From the NCBI GenBank assembly GCA_007449985.2, contig VIIQ02000120.1:1-64000 (forward strand): 64,000 nt of DNA, written 5' to 3'. Below are positions 32,379 to 44,173 of this stretch, piece after piece. Position 1 is the stretch's first letter. Each line of letters begins with the position of its first letter. This DNA comes from Desmodesmus armatus. Lineage: Eukaryota > Chlorophyta > Chlorophyceae > Sphaeropleales > Scenedesmaceae. Made by a program: the position numbers and the translations under genes. Under the pieces are notes generated by a model. That model had not been told where the DNA came from. It did no database searches and saw only the letters and a list, made by a program, of their open reading frames with translations.

Positions 32379-34419
32379 ATGTCTCGCTTCTCTTTTCTGC
32401 CAGAAGAAGTTCTAAAGCATGTAATGCAGTACGTTCCCCTCAATCAACGGCTGGGCAGTTGCTGCCTCGTGAACAAGGGGTTCCATGCTGCAGCAGTAGC
32501 AGCCACAAGGGAGCTGGATTTGTACTACTGCAGCTTCAAGGCCGAAACACCTGACCGGACAGAAAGCTTCTTATCGTGGTTGGACCGCTACGGGCAGCAG
32601 CTGACGTATCTGAAGATGAACAGGTTCCCCCGGCCACTGCAAGATCTGAATTGCGCCAACCTGCAGGAGCTGGTGCTGGGTTATGGCTGCAGCCTGCAGC
32701 TGGGGCCTGCAGCAGACGGTACCCCAGGTGTGATCCAGGGCTGCACCAAACTTAGGAGACTAGAGCTGCAGTGCAACATCATAGACACCCCAGCGCGTGC
32801 TGTTGTTGATGCCAGCATGTCGCAGCTATTGCAGCTGGAGCTCCTGCAGGTGGTGCCGGGGGGTTTACCACGCGAGTACTTTGTTGGGGGTTTACACAGC
32901 AGCACGCTGCCCTGCCTGAAGCACCTGACACACTTGGAGGTGTACGCACTGTCTGCTGAGAACCTTGCTCAGCTGGGTGGCCTAACCAACCTGCAGGAGT
33001 TACACTTGCATGCTGAGAACCGAGGGAGTGTTGCAGTTGGCCCCAGCAGTGTGCCTGGCTTTGTCCTTCCGTCTTCTCTGACAAAGCTTGAGCTGTGCTC
33101 GCCCGTGGAGGCTGGGTTGCTGTCGCTGGTCCCGGCAGGGTTGAAGGACTTTGTGCTGAGTTGTTTTGTGGGCGGTACTGCTGAGGCGCATATGTGTCTG
33201 CTGTCAACCATGGCCCGGCTGCTGCACCTTACTCGGCTTTCTGTGGTTTCAATATCGGATCTGAGCTGGCCTCCTGCTGGTCCTGCATACTCAGGTCTCA
33301 CAGCCAGCAGCAACCTAGTTGAGCTCAGTGCACACATCAGGCACCAGCTGCCAAATGGCGTCTGGCAGCATGTGTTCCCTGCCAACCGCCGCTTGTCATC
33401 CTTAACGCGCCTTGACCTTGGTCTGGCAGAGCCTGAAGGCGCTGAGCCTGCTCTGTCTGGTGCTTGGGGTGCGGCGGACATGTCTAGCTTTGTTAGCTGC
33501 TGCCCCAATGTTGTTGAGGTAGAGGTGTTGTTCCTGCAGCAGGGGGAGCAGGTGTCCAGTCAGCTGCAGCAGCTCACAGCTTTGACTGCATTGGAGGTGC
33601 ACTATGTCGCTAGCGGCATGTCGCCATTGCATGGGTCTTTGAAGGGCCTTGCAGCTGTCACACAGCTAGAGCAGTTGCGCGTTGTCGCTGACACTCCCTC
33701 TCCTGCGAAAGTGACAGTTGCTGGCTTGTTGCCGTTGACCAGCTTGACCAAGTTGAATTCACTCAGCTATATATGCTGGTCCCCAGTTCCAGAAGACAGT
33801 GTTGACGAGGGTCCAGTGTTGGATGAAGTTTTCTTTCAGGTAAGGGTTAGCCTGACACATCCACTTGGTAGACAAACCCGAACCCTGATGGCATACAGTT
33901 GATAGCGTGGCTACTGACCAGCCCCGTGGGACTTCGGGAACACACTTGCACAACATCTCAGTACACATGAGCACCCTGACGAACCCTCACCAAAAGCTGC
34001 TGATTTACTTGCATGTCCAGATGCTTGCATTTGATCTGCCCACCTGACAGCACCCGTAAGTGCTGAACGTGCTAGCGCAAGGGGTCTCAATCTTGCAGCT
34101 GTTGGCGTATGGCTGTGTTGAAAGTCCTTGCGGCAATGGTCTGTCGATTGTGTGCTTGCTGCAGGAGGGCCCTGACCCTGATGTGTGGCTGCAGCTGCTG
34201 GAGCGCTGTGCTGCAGAGCCTGACTGCCAGCCCACAGCCCTGCGCAGCCTGGCACATAAGCTTGTTGCTCAGGAGCAGCAGCTTGCAGCACAGCAGCAAG
34301 AGCTAGCTGTACAGCAGCAGGTTGTGACAAATCAGGGTGTGCAGATTACTGGGTTGCAGGGGCAGCTGCAGGAAATGCAGGCCCAGCTCCAGGAGCTGTT
34401 GCAGCGGCAACAACAATAA
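32379..34419 (+). CDS. F-box/LRR/coiled-coil family member 6 (intact)
   Basis: 571 aa. ATG 32379 (MSRFSFLPEEVLKHVMQYVPL). Exon 1 32379-33839 (487 codons, CAG|GTAAGG), exon 2 34165-34419 (GCAG|GAGGGCCC). MSR subgroup; very close to member 2 through the whole LRR. The LRR section includes SAENLAQLGGLTNLQELHL, GPSSVPGFVLPSSLTKLEL, LLSLVPAGLKDFVL and a SCCPNVVEVEVL motif. Exon 2: EGPDPDVWLQLLERCAAEP then coiled coil ending QAQLQELLQRQQQ. Useful for calling the two indels in member 2. Confidence 0.9.
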
Positions 34420-35563
34420 TTGCATGCATGGCATGGTTCGCCAGCTGTGGGTGCGTCTGCACACCGCTTTGACGCAGTGCAAGAGTTTGTGGTGCTGAGC
34501 AGTGCCTGTTGGCCAGCCGACACTGCAGGGCAGTGCAGCCTGCAGCTTTGTGTGCTTGGTGTTTGTTCTGTGCACCACATCTGTCATACACCCAATTGGT
34601 GCATGTTGTATCAGCAAGATGATGACACCTTTCTGCACCAGGTCCGTGTATCTTGCACGATTACATATTGTATATACTTGCCTTAATGCACCGTGTGCAT
34701 TCATCAGGTCATTGAGTGGGCCTGGTCAATGTCTTTTTGTTGCAAAGGGTCTGGCAGGCGTTGTCACTTGTGAGGCAGCAGCAGCTGGTCAGTGCAGTCA
34801 ACTGGCAGATCATGGGCATGAGGGTCACTTTCGGTGTGATGCAGCAACTGGCCGTGTTGACTGGGCTCATGCTGCGCATGTTTGAGGGGCCAGGTGGTGG
34901 TCAATGGCATCAGTGAAATCAGGTACAGAGTTCAACAACATACAACTTCTTCAAGCTGTGCCTTGCTGTATGTTCACAACATGACACTTGGGCACCCCTG
35001 GTCACCTCTGCTGGTTGGGGTGTGTGCCTACTAGGCACTTGGCACTGCCTAGGGTGCTGACGAACCCAGATGATGCACAGGACAAAATCGCAGATCGGTG
35101 CAAGCCTATGCCGGTGCAACCACAAGACGAAAGGAATGGCAACTGTTACACTTTTGAACTGGAACCCGGAATGCTGCAGCTAAATCAGTCCCCCCATTGT
35201 ATCTCTGCAGGGGTAGAAAGGGTAACCCTTCCTGTGACCAATTAGTAACCCTTACTAACACTAATCCTGCATTCCTGCTGCGGACATCAGAAGGTTGCTC
35301 AGTCAAGAGAGTGTGTGCCAGTTCCAGAGCGCTTCATTCTAACGGAAGACCTCGCCTCGCCTTTATCTTGCATGATCCGGTGCAGAGATCACAGGCTCAA
35401 CTTCGTCTCTGCCGTTTCTCTCCTCAAATTTCTTCTGCATTGCCGACATTTATCTGTGATCACAATCTGGGCCAATGCAGCTGCTGCAGCCAATACTGTG
35501 CATACTTGGAACATGATCTGACTGCAGGATTCTCCCACTCCCCAGGGAGGGCAGCATCAATCA
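34420..35563. other. Intergenic between family member 6 and the membrane protein gene
   Basis: The first 150 bases resemble the member 5 3' flank. The rest shows nothing recognisable; an open frame at 34716-34916 has no known motif. Confidence 0.45.
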
Positions 35564-37914
35564 ATGGGGACCGATCACCGCTCTCCTGCGGCTGAGTCTG
35601 ACCTCCCAGTCTCCCTCAGCACCCTGCTGACCTTCTTGGACCCCCAGCTCGAGCAGGCCTTCAGGGTGCGGCAACGCAGGCTATGGAGCAGCACAGAGTC
35701 CTGGCGCCTCAAGATCCATCTTTGGACGGCAGCCATCAACGTCATCGTCATCGGCTTTATTAACAGGGTACGAGAGGGTGGGCAGACCGGCAGTCACCCA
35801 GAAACGTCAGCAGTGGGTGCTGTATGGTGCACGGGCAGGTGGCAGCTGTAGCCTTATCTCAGATACTGCCTGACAATTGATAGTGGGTGGGTGTCTACAC
35901 AGGCTGTACAGTACGGCCAGGATACGGTATCACACCCTACACCATGGATGGACAGGGGAACGGGGGACATGTCATCGCTAAGCTACTAGCGCAGTTCTGC
36001 ACTGTACATGGCCTGAATGCAGTCTTCACAGGGCATATTATACTCCCTTTCTGTACTAGCTTCTGCACACATCCTTTCCCCAGCAAAGGGCTCCCCTGCT
36101 GCCATTGCCTGCTCATCACTTACCTGCAGGACCTCATCTTTGTCAGCACCCTGAGTGTTGCCGCCCTGCTGCTGCCGTATCTGGTGGTGTCAGCCCTGCA
36201 CTGCTTCCTGGCACAGCAGCAGCGCGGCACAAGGGTGTGCATCCTGATCAACCACCTGGCCGAGGTGAGGCTGCAAAAAGTCGCCTGCCCTCACCTCTGC
36301 ACACAATAGGTTCCTAGCATGGCTAGCACTTGCTGCAATTCTGGTGGTTCTGCCTTTTTGGTCAACCCGGTGTAGGTGGTGCAAACCACCGCAGGGGAGA
36401 CAACTTATGAGGTTCACCTGGCTCGATCCTGGTGGGCAATGCCATTGTTGTTTGGCGAAAATGTCCATGTAACATACTCCCCCAAAAAGCAAGGGGTGAA
36501 CCGTTCACCGCAGGGGTGACCCCTGCAACACTGAACATAGCAGGGACGCTCATAGTGCAGCAGGGGCGTTGACATGTTTCACATTGCCGCCTTGTTTCCT
36601 GACAAGCTTTTGATGTACCGCCACCCAGCGTTGACAGCAGCAAACCTCCCCACACGGCTTTACTGCTAGTAGGGATGCAGTTGATCAGCACATGTGCATG
36701 CCTGTCAGCATGGCCGATACTAAGGTGCTGCTCTTGCGACAGCGTAATGCCTACGAGCAGCATTGTCATCACACACGCCCAAGTATGTCACTCTTGAATC
36801 CTGCTGACAGTTGCTGCCCTGTCCTTGGGCCCTGCAGGTCTCCTACGGCGTCATCGTGACCCTGTCCGTGCCGGCCTGCATGGGGCCTGCTCTGACTACC
36901 GCCAGTTTGCCCGCAAGATAATCCTGGGAAGCGGCATCATGGCCGCCAGCTGGCACAGGTGTGTTCAACAGCAGCGAAGAACAGCGGGCACGCAGCCGCC
37001 ATGGGCGATTGCATCTGTTGCATTGACACGAGTTGTGGCGACAAGGGCCTGGAAGGCAGGACAGACACAATACTTGCGTGCATGTGACTTGCAGTTGCTA
37101 CAGATGTGCAACACACAGAGGGCGCGCCTCGCATTGCAAAGGCGGCCTGCCATAAGACAGCAGCAACTGCGGTGATGTTGTGTGTGTGGCCAGCCGGTGG
37201 GGGTCCGCCCCTGCTGTGCCTGACAAAGCAAACTGCAGTGCTGTGGCCCACTATCGGATGTGATAGACAAGACCCAGCCACATAGCAATCATATAGAACG
37301 CGTATCCCTTCGCAAGCTGCTGTGTTGCGTGGCTTACAGGGTGGCTGCCAGGGGCAGCGCTTTGCTGTTGTCTGCCACACTCGCTGCTCATGCTTGCTGT
37401 GCTGCCCCACCGCTGCTGCCCTTTTTTGTGTGCTGTCACTGACCGTAGGATGCTGACGCCGGCCTTTTTCTCAGCGGCGTGTGTCCTCACGCCCCTGCAG
37501 TTTGCCTTCCAAACCTGGTTCCTGGCACCCCGCATGTGCAGCGCAGTGCTGTCCAACCCCTTTGGAGAGTCTGCCATGGGGTCGCTCCTTACCAGCCTGA
37601 ACAGCATCAGCACATGGGTCCTGCAAGGCACTTGTGTGACCAACGCACACAGCACCGCCGATGTTATGTGGGGCTGTCACAGGATGGTGTATGTCCTGGA
37701 GCTCTTCGGGGGCGCTGCGTTGCTGTATGGTGTCTACCGTTCGGAGCTGGCTAGCAGGCATGCCTTTTTGAAGGAGCAGCAGAGGGTGCTGAGCAACAGG
37801 TGGCCTTGGGTGCCGCTGCTGGTGCAGGTGCTGCTGCATGTTGTGTCGGTGCTGCAGCTGTTCAGCATGGTGTGGCAGTTGGCCTGGGGCGGTGGTGGAG
37901 GCGGCTGCATGTAG
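35564..37914 (+). CDS. Multi-pass membrane protein of unknown family
   Basis: Not recognised. Exons: 35564-35767, 36130-36264, 36838-36958, 37449-37914 (GT-AG, about 308 aa). Exon 1 is soluble at first (TFLDPQLEQAFRVRQRRLW), then hydrophobic (LWTAAINVIVIGFI). Further hydrophobic segments: FVSTLSVAALLLPYLVVSAL (exon 2), SYGVIVTLSVPACMG (exon 3), and AACVLTPLQFAFQTWFL, MVYVLELFGGAALLYGVY and VPLLVQVLLHVVSVLQLFSM (exon 4), so about six membrane passes. Exon 3 is one base short: the frame shifts in GCATGGGGCCTGCTC near 36885, and restoring it links to DYRQFARKIILGSGIMAASW. The C-terminus is AWGGGGGGCM. An alternative is that an exon between 35900 and 36129 was missed. It interrupts the F-box family array. 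Confidence 0.7.
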
Positions 37915-38145
37915 TACTACTGCTGTTGCAGAAAGCATGCTGCATGGTGTGCTGCTGCTATTGCTGCAGTGGTTACTTGTGTCACCGTTGCAGACAGCAT
38001 GCTGCTGTATGTAGTACTACTGCTGTTGCTGCAATAGGACTGTTGCTGCTTGCAGACAGCATGCTGCATGTAGTACGTCTGCTGGTTGAACAGGCTGCAG
38101 TACTGCCACTGTCACTGTTGCAGACGGCATGCTGCAAGTAGCAGA
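37905..38145. repeat. ~65-bp imperfect tandem repeats starting at the stop codon
   Basis: About four copies of a GCAGACAGCATGCTGC(ATG)TAGTAC-type unit, cores near 37929, 37990, 38053 and 38121. The first overlaps the last codons and TAG of the membrane protein gene, so the duplication spanned the stop codon. Confidence 0.8.
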
Positions 38146-41100
38146 ACTACTGTTGCTGCAGGCCGCACGCTGGTCACAGCTTTAGCTGTGGCTCACCCAG
38201 GGGGCATGTTTGTGTCTTTTGGGGGGGGGGGGTACCAGGGGGGAGGAGGGGTGTATGGTGAGGTGGTGGCGGTGGCGATGGCGCCCCACAGCTCAGGGCT
38301 ATGACCGTATCAAGGTTGATGGATTGAGGTTGGTGACATGCTTCATGGGACCCTTGACATGCACCACCAGTTGTGCTTGACTGAGCCATGTTTGTGAAGT
38401 GTCGGAAATACAGAATTTGCGCTGCTATGTTTCTTGAAGTGTGCCTTTTGGCCGCTGAGCATCTCACACAAGTGTCCTGTCACCCCTTGGCATGTGCTGC
38501 CAAGGGAAGTAGTGATTGCGCCTGGTTTTTGTCAGGTGTGGGGGTCAATTGGTGGCACCATGGTTTGCTAGTGCCAGTACTGATTGAGTACCATGTATGG
38601 GTGCATCTGCACCTGATGAGTGGAAATGAGGGGCCGGGGGTGAAGTTGGAACGCCATGCGATAACTTGTTGGCGCCGCATATGTCAGTGTGTGTGCAGGA
38701 GGCCCTCCTTCTTGCGGCATTCGGCTTTCCGCATGTGGCACACTCTGTATCAGCCCACCTGTGACTTATGAACCCGGCAGGTTGAGCCGCGTCATCATGT
38801 ACAAGAAACACATTGGAACGCCTGCAATCACATTGGCAGACTGTGCCGACACAGGCTGTTGGCACACGTGTTGTTGACTCAAAGCGCAGCGCTGCTAGCA
38901 GCGTTGGTCACAGCTGTGCTGATGCACTGTCTCTGCATGGGTGTGTGTGGGGCGACAGTCAATTCGCTGGTTGCCCCAGGTGTGTTGTTTGCATGTGTGC
39001 AGGACACCCTGTGGCAGCAGGACTTGCTGTTGGTCCATTGCTGTGTTCATTGGTGGCTGGCAGAGCCCAACTGGCCATGCCAATATCGAGCCCAGGCTGT
39101 CTTGCTTGCGTGACGCACTGTGTGAAGCTGTTGCTGTGTTTGCGTAGGGTTCTTTGGTCACCGCCCCTTGCCTGGAGCTGCATTTCCAGGGGCAGGTGCT
39201 GCATGTCGCACTGGCAGTGACTGATGAGCATGCCATGCAGCGCCATCCTCACCAGTGCTGCACATGGCGCCCTGCAGAAGCAGATCCCGGGTATGACACA
39301 CATTCGGGTTCGCTGTCATGCAACAGCGAGCTTTTGTGGGTCCTTTGCAAACTGGTGAGGGTTGTTGGTGAACTGGGTACAGCTGCTTACAGACCTAGTC
39401 AAGTGAGTGAGCACAGCAAAAGTGCAGGCCTAGGCTCTGGTGCTCCTGCCGCCCAGCATGTTTGTGCGGGTGTGCCGAGTGTGGAACACAGCATTGGGCT
39501 ACGTGGTGAGCCTGAGGACATAACTTATGATGAGGGTGCCACCTGACGCATCGGGTTTGGAAGCTGCCTGCAGCCGTGCCCTGAACTGCCGGCTGCACTC
39601 AAGAGATTTACAGATTTTGCGGGTGATCTGCCTACTTCTGTTTTGTGATCTGGCTACCTCTGTTTTGTGTTGAACACACTGCACTGCAATTTGTTGTATG
39701 AGGCAACCGGCAGCTCTTGGTTTGGATTGCCACATGCCCCCTGTCTGTGTGCCAGGCCATCCAGGTTGCTGCCCTTGCTTTTGTTGGAGTGATTGAGACC
39801 GTGGGTGATTTATTTTTCTCAGGTAGACCCACAGTGTCTGTCATGTTCTGTGTGTGACTCAGCGTGCTGAGTTCCAAAGTGCGCCATGTGCAGTGTGGCC
39901 CACAACTTCTTTCCACGGAACGTCCTGCTTCTGATTTATGAAAGGCCATGGTGATGTCGAGGTGTTGAGCACAGGATGCTTGCATACACAGCCCCTAGGC
40001 CGACTGCCATACTGCCAGGCAGACGGTCGCACCAGCACTTGCCTGGCACCTCCATCCACTCCTACCAAGGTTGGTGTGCATCATTGTTGCATGTGGAACA
40101 TCTGCCCAGGCTTCAGTGGCTGCATGAACGCAACACTTGGTTTGTGCAGGCCCGGTCTGTGCTGTGGGCTTCTTGTTCGGAGGGCAGCTGGTGGTTCTGT
40201 TGTGGGCTGATGCTGCAATGCTCTCAGTAGCTGACATGTTGTAACAGAAAATGGGTTGACGTCGTTTTTCTCGCCCCTGGAATGGAACGTCACCAACTTG
40301 CTTGAACGCCGTTTGACTTATTGTTCAGGCGCTTGGTTTTGCCATCATGGCACGTGTTGTTGTGGTTGAACTGGGTGGAATGGAGGCCCATGGAGGCCCA
40401 GGGTGAACGTGTGAATGCGGGGCAGTCCTGATCTCGTGCTGCAGCCTGAGCCTGCTTTGTTGTCTTGGTGATCTGTGCATCTCTTGTGTGTTGGCAACTT
40501 GTCCCAACCGGCTTCTTGTCGCGTTTGTTGCAGCTTTGATGTCGGCATGGTGCTACTTGCCCCCTGCCCCCAGGGTGCAGTGTACTGCCACAGCTGCACT
40601 ACCCTGCGGGTCTGCACTCAGTTTGGTTTTTGCTGTAGCACTTCATGTTCCTACGAAGGGGCCGTGTGAGTATTCTGCTTGCAGCTCTTCACGGCGGGGG
40701 CCAATGACTGTCACGTACCTGCAGCAAAGAACAGCCAGTATGTGCCAACTTGCTTCTGAATGAACTTGACACATCATCGATGTCAGGGTGAGAGACTGTG
40801 TGTGTGTGGCGCATGTGTCTCCGGCAATTTGCAATGAGGTGGCAGTGCATGTGATAAATGCTGCTAGCTATGTACATGTACATGTACCGCACATGTGCGG
40901 TGGGAAGGCTTTGGTTATGGTGGTGGGTAGATGTCACTTCCACATCAAGTTTCGAAAAGGGCAACAGTTGTTGATTATGAATAGGGACACGGTGTGGTGC
41001 AGAGATGATGCCTGTTGGGTTGCCGTGAAGGTGGGTCAGGCAATGAGGGGATCTTCCTCCTGTGCTGGCAGCCATGGTTGTGTCAAGCTTGGTGCTGAAC

Positions 41101-41551
41101 GTTGTGCAACAAACCTTTGCATGTGCTCCTGCGAGGTCTGTCAGTACAAGGCCACTTCCAACCAAGTCCTGCAGCCTCTAATGAGTGGACAGCGGTGGCG
41201 TCAGGCTGGCGTCAAGCTACCACCAGCTGTTCCAGCTGCCACACTGGCAGCAGTGCCATCCTGCCTGCATCACACCACTCTGAAGCTGGCAGGTCACACC
41301 AACTTTGTGCTAGATCGCCTGACAGCACAATCCCTTGGTTCAAGGTGTCAGCTGTCCTTCTTTCAAAAGAAGCAATCAGCAACAGGGTGTAGCAAGAGTA
41401 TGCCCCAGCTTTGCTGAGCAAAGCCAGATGCGGCACAATGCTTTGCTCGTTATCACCCCTCTCAATCACTGCACCCTTCACGTTGAGTCTGCTCATGAGC
41501 TTGATCAAGGGGTCCTGATCTGCTTCAAATCAAACGCTCAGCACTGGCATC
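37915..41551. other. 3.6-kb stretch without a recognised gene
   Basis: After the repeats there is a G-run with GT-rich context at 38221-38270. Beyond it are only short open frames. The longest (about 40788-41417 plus, Cys-rich, no ATG at its start) shows no known motif and no clear exon pattern. I cannot support a gene here, though an unknown or decayed one is possible. Confidence 0.4.
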
Positions 41552-42921
41552 ATGTCGATTCTCGTCTCGTTGCCAGATGGTGTCCTTCAACTCGTGTTGA
41601 AACGTGTGCCCCTGAAAGATCGGCTCACCAGCTGCGCTCTAGTGAGCAGAAGGATGCATGCTGCAGCCAACGCAGTAGAGGAGCTGCAGGTCTTCCCTGG
41701 TGCCTGGCTGGGCAAGGTTCCACCCGCAACCCTCCTGACATGGATATCGAATTGTGCACATCATCTCACGAAGCTGGAGATGAGTGCTTTCGCACACACA
41801 CTGGAGCAGTCGCCCTGCCAGCACCTCCAAGACCTGCGTCTGGAGTTTGGCTGCAGTGTGAGGCTAGCACCAGCAACAGGTGAGATAGGTTGATGGCTGT
41901 TTGATAGCAAGCATCACACTGCTGCGCTGGGATCATTGTCACAGCTCTGCAATGTCTGTGTGTACGTCTGTCTGCAGGTCACCTGCTTGGTTTCATTGAG
42001 GGGTGCACCAATCTCACCCGCCTGGAGCTACGGTGCGACATCAGCGGTTCAGTGGGCATCCTTTCCAACCTGGTCCACATGCAGCACTTGGACATCGCAC
42101 CCATGGCTACTGCAGGCAGCCTTCAGTCTGTGCAGGGGCTGTCCTTTGCCACCCTGCAATGTATGAAGCACCTCACATACCTCAGTGTCAGGAGCCTGTC
42201 CAAGGAGAACCTTGCTCAGCTGGGGGGCCTCACCAACCTGCAGGATTTCACTGTCTGCAACAGCACTGGTCACAAGGACTCCTTCACGGTGGGCCCTAGC
42301 AGTGTGCCTGGCTTGCTGCTCCCTGCCTCCCTCACACGGCTTGCGTTGCTGTCCCCAGTGGAGGCTGGGCTGCTGTCCCTGGCCCCCACAGAGCTGCAGG
42401 CACTGCATGTTGAGTGTGAAGTGGAGGGTGCTTCCTCATGGTCGAATTCCTTATTGTCTGGCATTGCTCAGCTGCAGCAGCTGACACAGCTTCACTTGCA
42501 CACCCCAGCACGCTTTGACTGGCCCCCTGTTAGTCCTGCATACTCAGCACTTACTGCCAGCAGCAAGCTGGCACACCTTGCACTTTATGGCTCTGAGCCA
42601 CCCGGCAGCATCTGGCAGTATCTGTTCTCTGCAACACGCAAGCTGCCGCATCTCACTTCTCTGCTCACCAATTATGCATGGGGTGCTGATGTTAGGCAGG
42701 TAGCAGTTTGGGGTGCAGCGGACTTGTCCAGCCTTGTCAGCTGCTGCCCCAACCTGTGCGCAGCTGACAGGCTGCATGTGCAGAGTGGACGCCTTGTGTC
42801 CCAGCTGCAGCAGCTCACGGCTTTGACCAGCATCAGCATTCGATATGCAAGCACAGAAGTCACTTCCCTAGGGGTTGGTGCAGCGGCAGCAGCCGTGGCC
42901 GCATGCATGCTTGGCAGGTAG
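41552..42921 (+). CDS. F-box/LRR family member 7, with an extra intron and no PDVW/coiled-coil exon
   Basis: 423 aa. ATG 41552 (MSILVSLPDGVLQLVLKRVPL). Exon 1 41552-41879, intron 41880-41977, exon 2 41978-42921 (phase 1). The extra 98-base intron falls in a position where the siblings are continuous (LAPAT|GHLLGFIEGCTNLTRL). LRR blocks are typical: KENLAQLGGLTNLQDF, GPSSVPGLLLPASLTRL, DWPPVSPAYSALTASS, VSCCPNLCAADRL. The end, GVGAAAAAVAACMLGR and stop, replaces the usual VKGLAAVTQL..LLPLTSL blocks and no donor or PDVW exon follows. A coiled-coil remnant lies at 43531. The most divergent member, possibly an F-box/LRR-only form or a decaying gene. Confidence 0.8.
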
Positions 42922-44173
42922 CTGTAAGGTCTTAGTAGATGTGCACACTTTCTTGTGTGCGGCAGTGAAAAGTATGTGGCTCCGCATGGTCCCTGTTGGA
43001 CACAGCAGTCTGAGCCTGTAGCAGCTTGTGCTTGCTGTGTTCCTGCAGCGTCACGAAGTCTGTTGGCGCACCTCATGTGTTGCAAGGTTGAATGTGCGCG
43101 TGTGTGAGACACTTGTGTGTGCGCAGTGTGTTGCCGTTGCTGCAACTAGTGGTCGACTCATAGGGCTGCAGGGACAGCGCAGGCTATGCAGTCGCTGCAA
43201 CAGCTCATAACGTAACAGCAGCAGTGACAACTTGGCATGCAGTGCATGCCCAGTTGAGTGTTTGTGTGGCACCTCTGCCAGTGAATCCTGGCGGGCCGTG
43301 GGTGTGTGGGGCCGAGCAATGCATGGCTGCCGCTGCAGCCACAAGTCTGCAGCAGCACTGTGTGCTTGGCGTCCCGGTGCAGTGTAGCCTGTTGCTGTGC
43401 CTGAATCCCACCAAGAAGAGGTGTTGCTTCTCTTTGTCAAGCAAAGTGCGGCCTATGGCTTTTGATGGTGCTCTTTTGTTTTTGCTGCTTGTGCCACAAG
43501 TGCTTGCTTCAGTTTGCCAAAGCTACCTAGATTGCTGGGCTACAAGAGCTGCAGGCCATGCAGGCACAGTTGCAGGAGCTGCTGCAGCGGCAGTAGCAGT
43601 GAGAGTGCTGCATGCAGGCACGGCACTGAGTGCTGCGGTCGATTTGCAGGACTTGGCACTGAGGGCACTGGTGGGGGCTGAATCTGTGGTTGTCGGTTGG
43701 TGTGGTGCAGGTTCATTGGATGTGTGGAGGGGGGCAGGGGTCTCTGGGGGGAGGCTTCTGATGCTTGTCGACTGCTTCCATGTTGGATGTCCATGTCCAT
43801 GGATACTGTGTAAGCAGCATAGTGTGTGAGTAGACGTGAGAGGAAGCTAGCCTGTGGGGTACATTGCTTTGTCACTTTTTCGCCCGAATACTCCTTCATT
43901 GAACACGTTCCAAAGTATTTGTGGGGGCAACCACTGACAGTGTCTGCAGGCACAGCGGCTGTCTGGGTTTTGAATTGATGCTGTAGCTGCAGCGTTAACC
44001 ACAGCAACTCGAGGCCCTGGACAGAAGCGTCGTCATGCATCCAACGTTGAAAATCAACGCCCGACGACATGTCAGCCCTTGCTTTCTTTGCTTGACCTGA
44101 TACAACTGATCTGTGCCACCCGTCTCAACCAGTCTCTTCTCATAGTCGTTTGTATCGTCCAGACTCTGGTATT
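42922..44173. other. Intergenic between family members 7 and 8
   Basis: Contains the coiled-coil remnant at 43531 and a GGGCTGCAGGGACAG (GLQGQ) fragment near 43163. No other gene recognised. Confidence 0.5.
43531..43596 (+). pseudogene. Remnant of the family coiled-coil exon end
   Basis: Reads IAGLQELQAMQAQLQELLQRQ and TAG, matching the last 21 residues plus stop of the family's last exon. The upstream PDVWLQLLERCA part is gone. It lies 610 bases after the member 7 stop, where its last exon would be expected. Confidence 0.75.

Noticed and set aside
40788..41417. Cys-rich open frame of about 209 codons
   Set aside because: Begins at a GTG rather than ATG, shows no recognised family block, and no neighbouring exons could be linked to it. 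Left as unexplained rather than called a gene.
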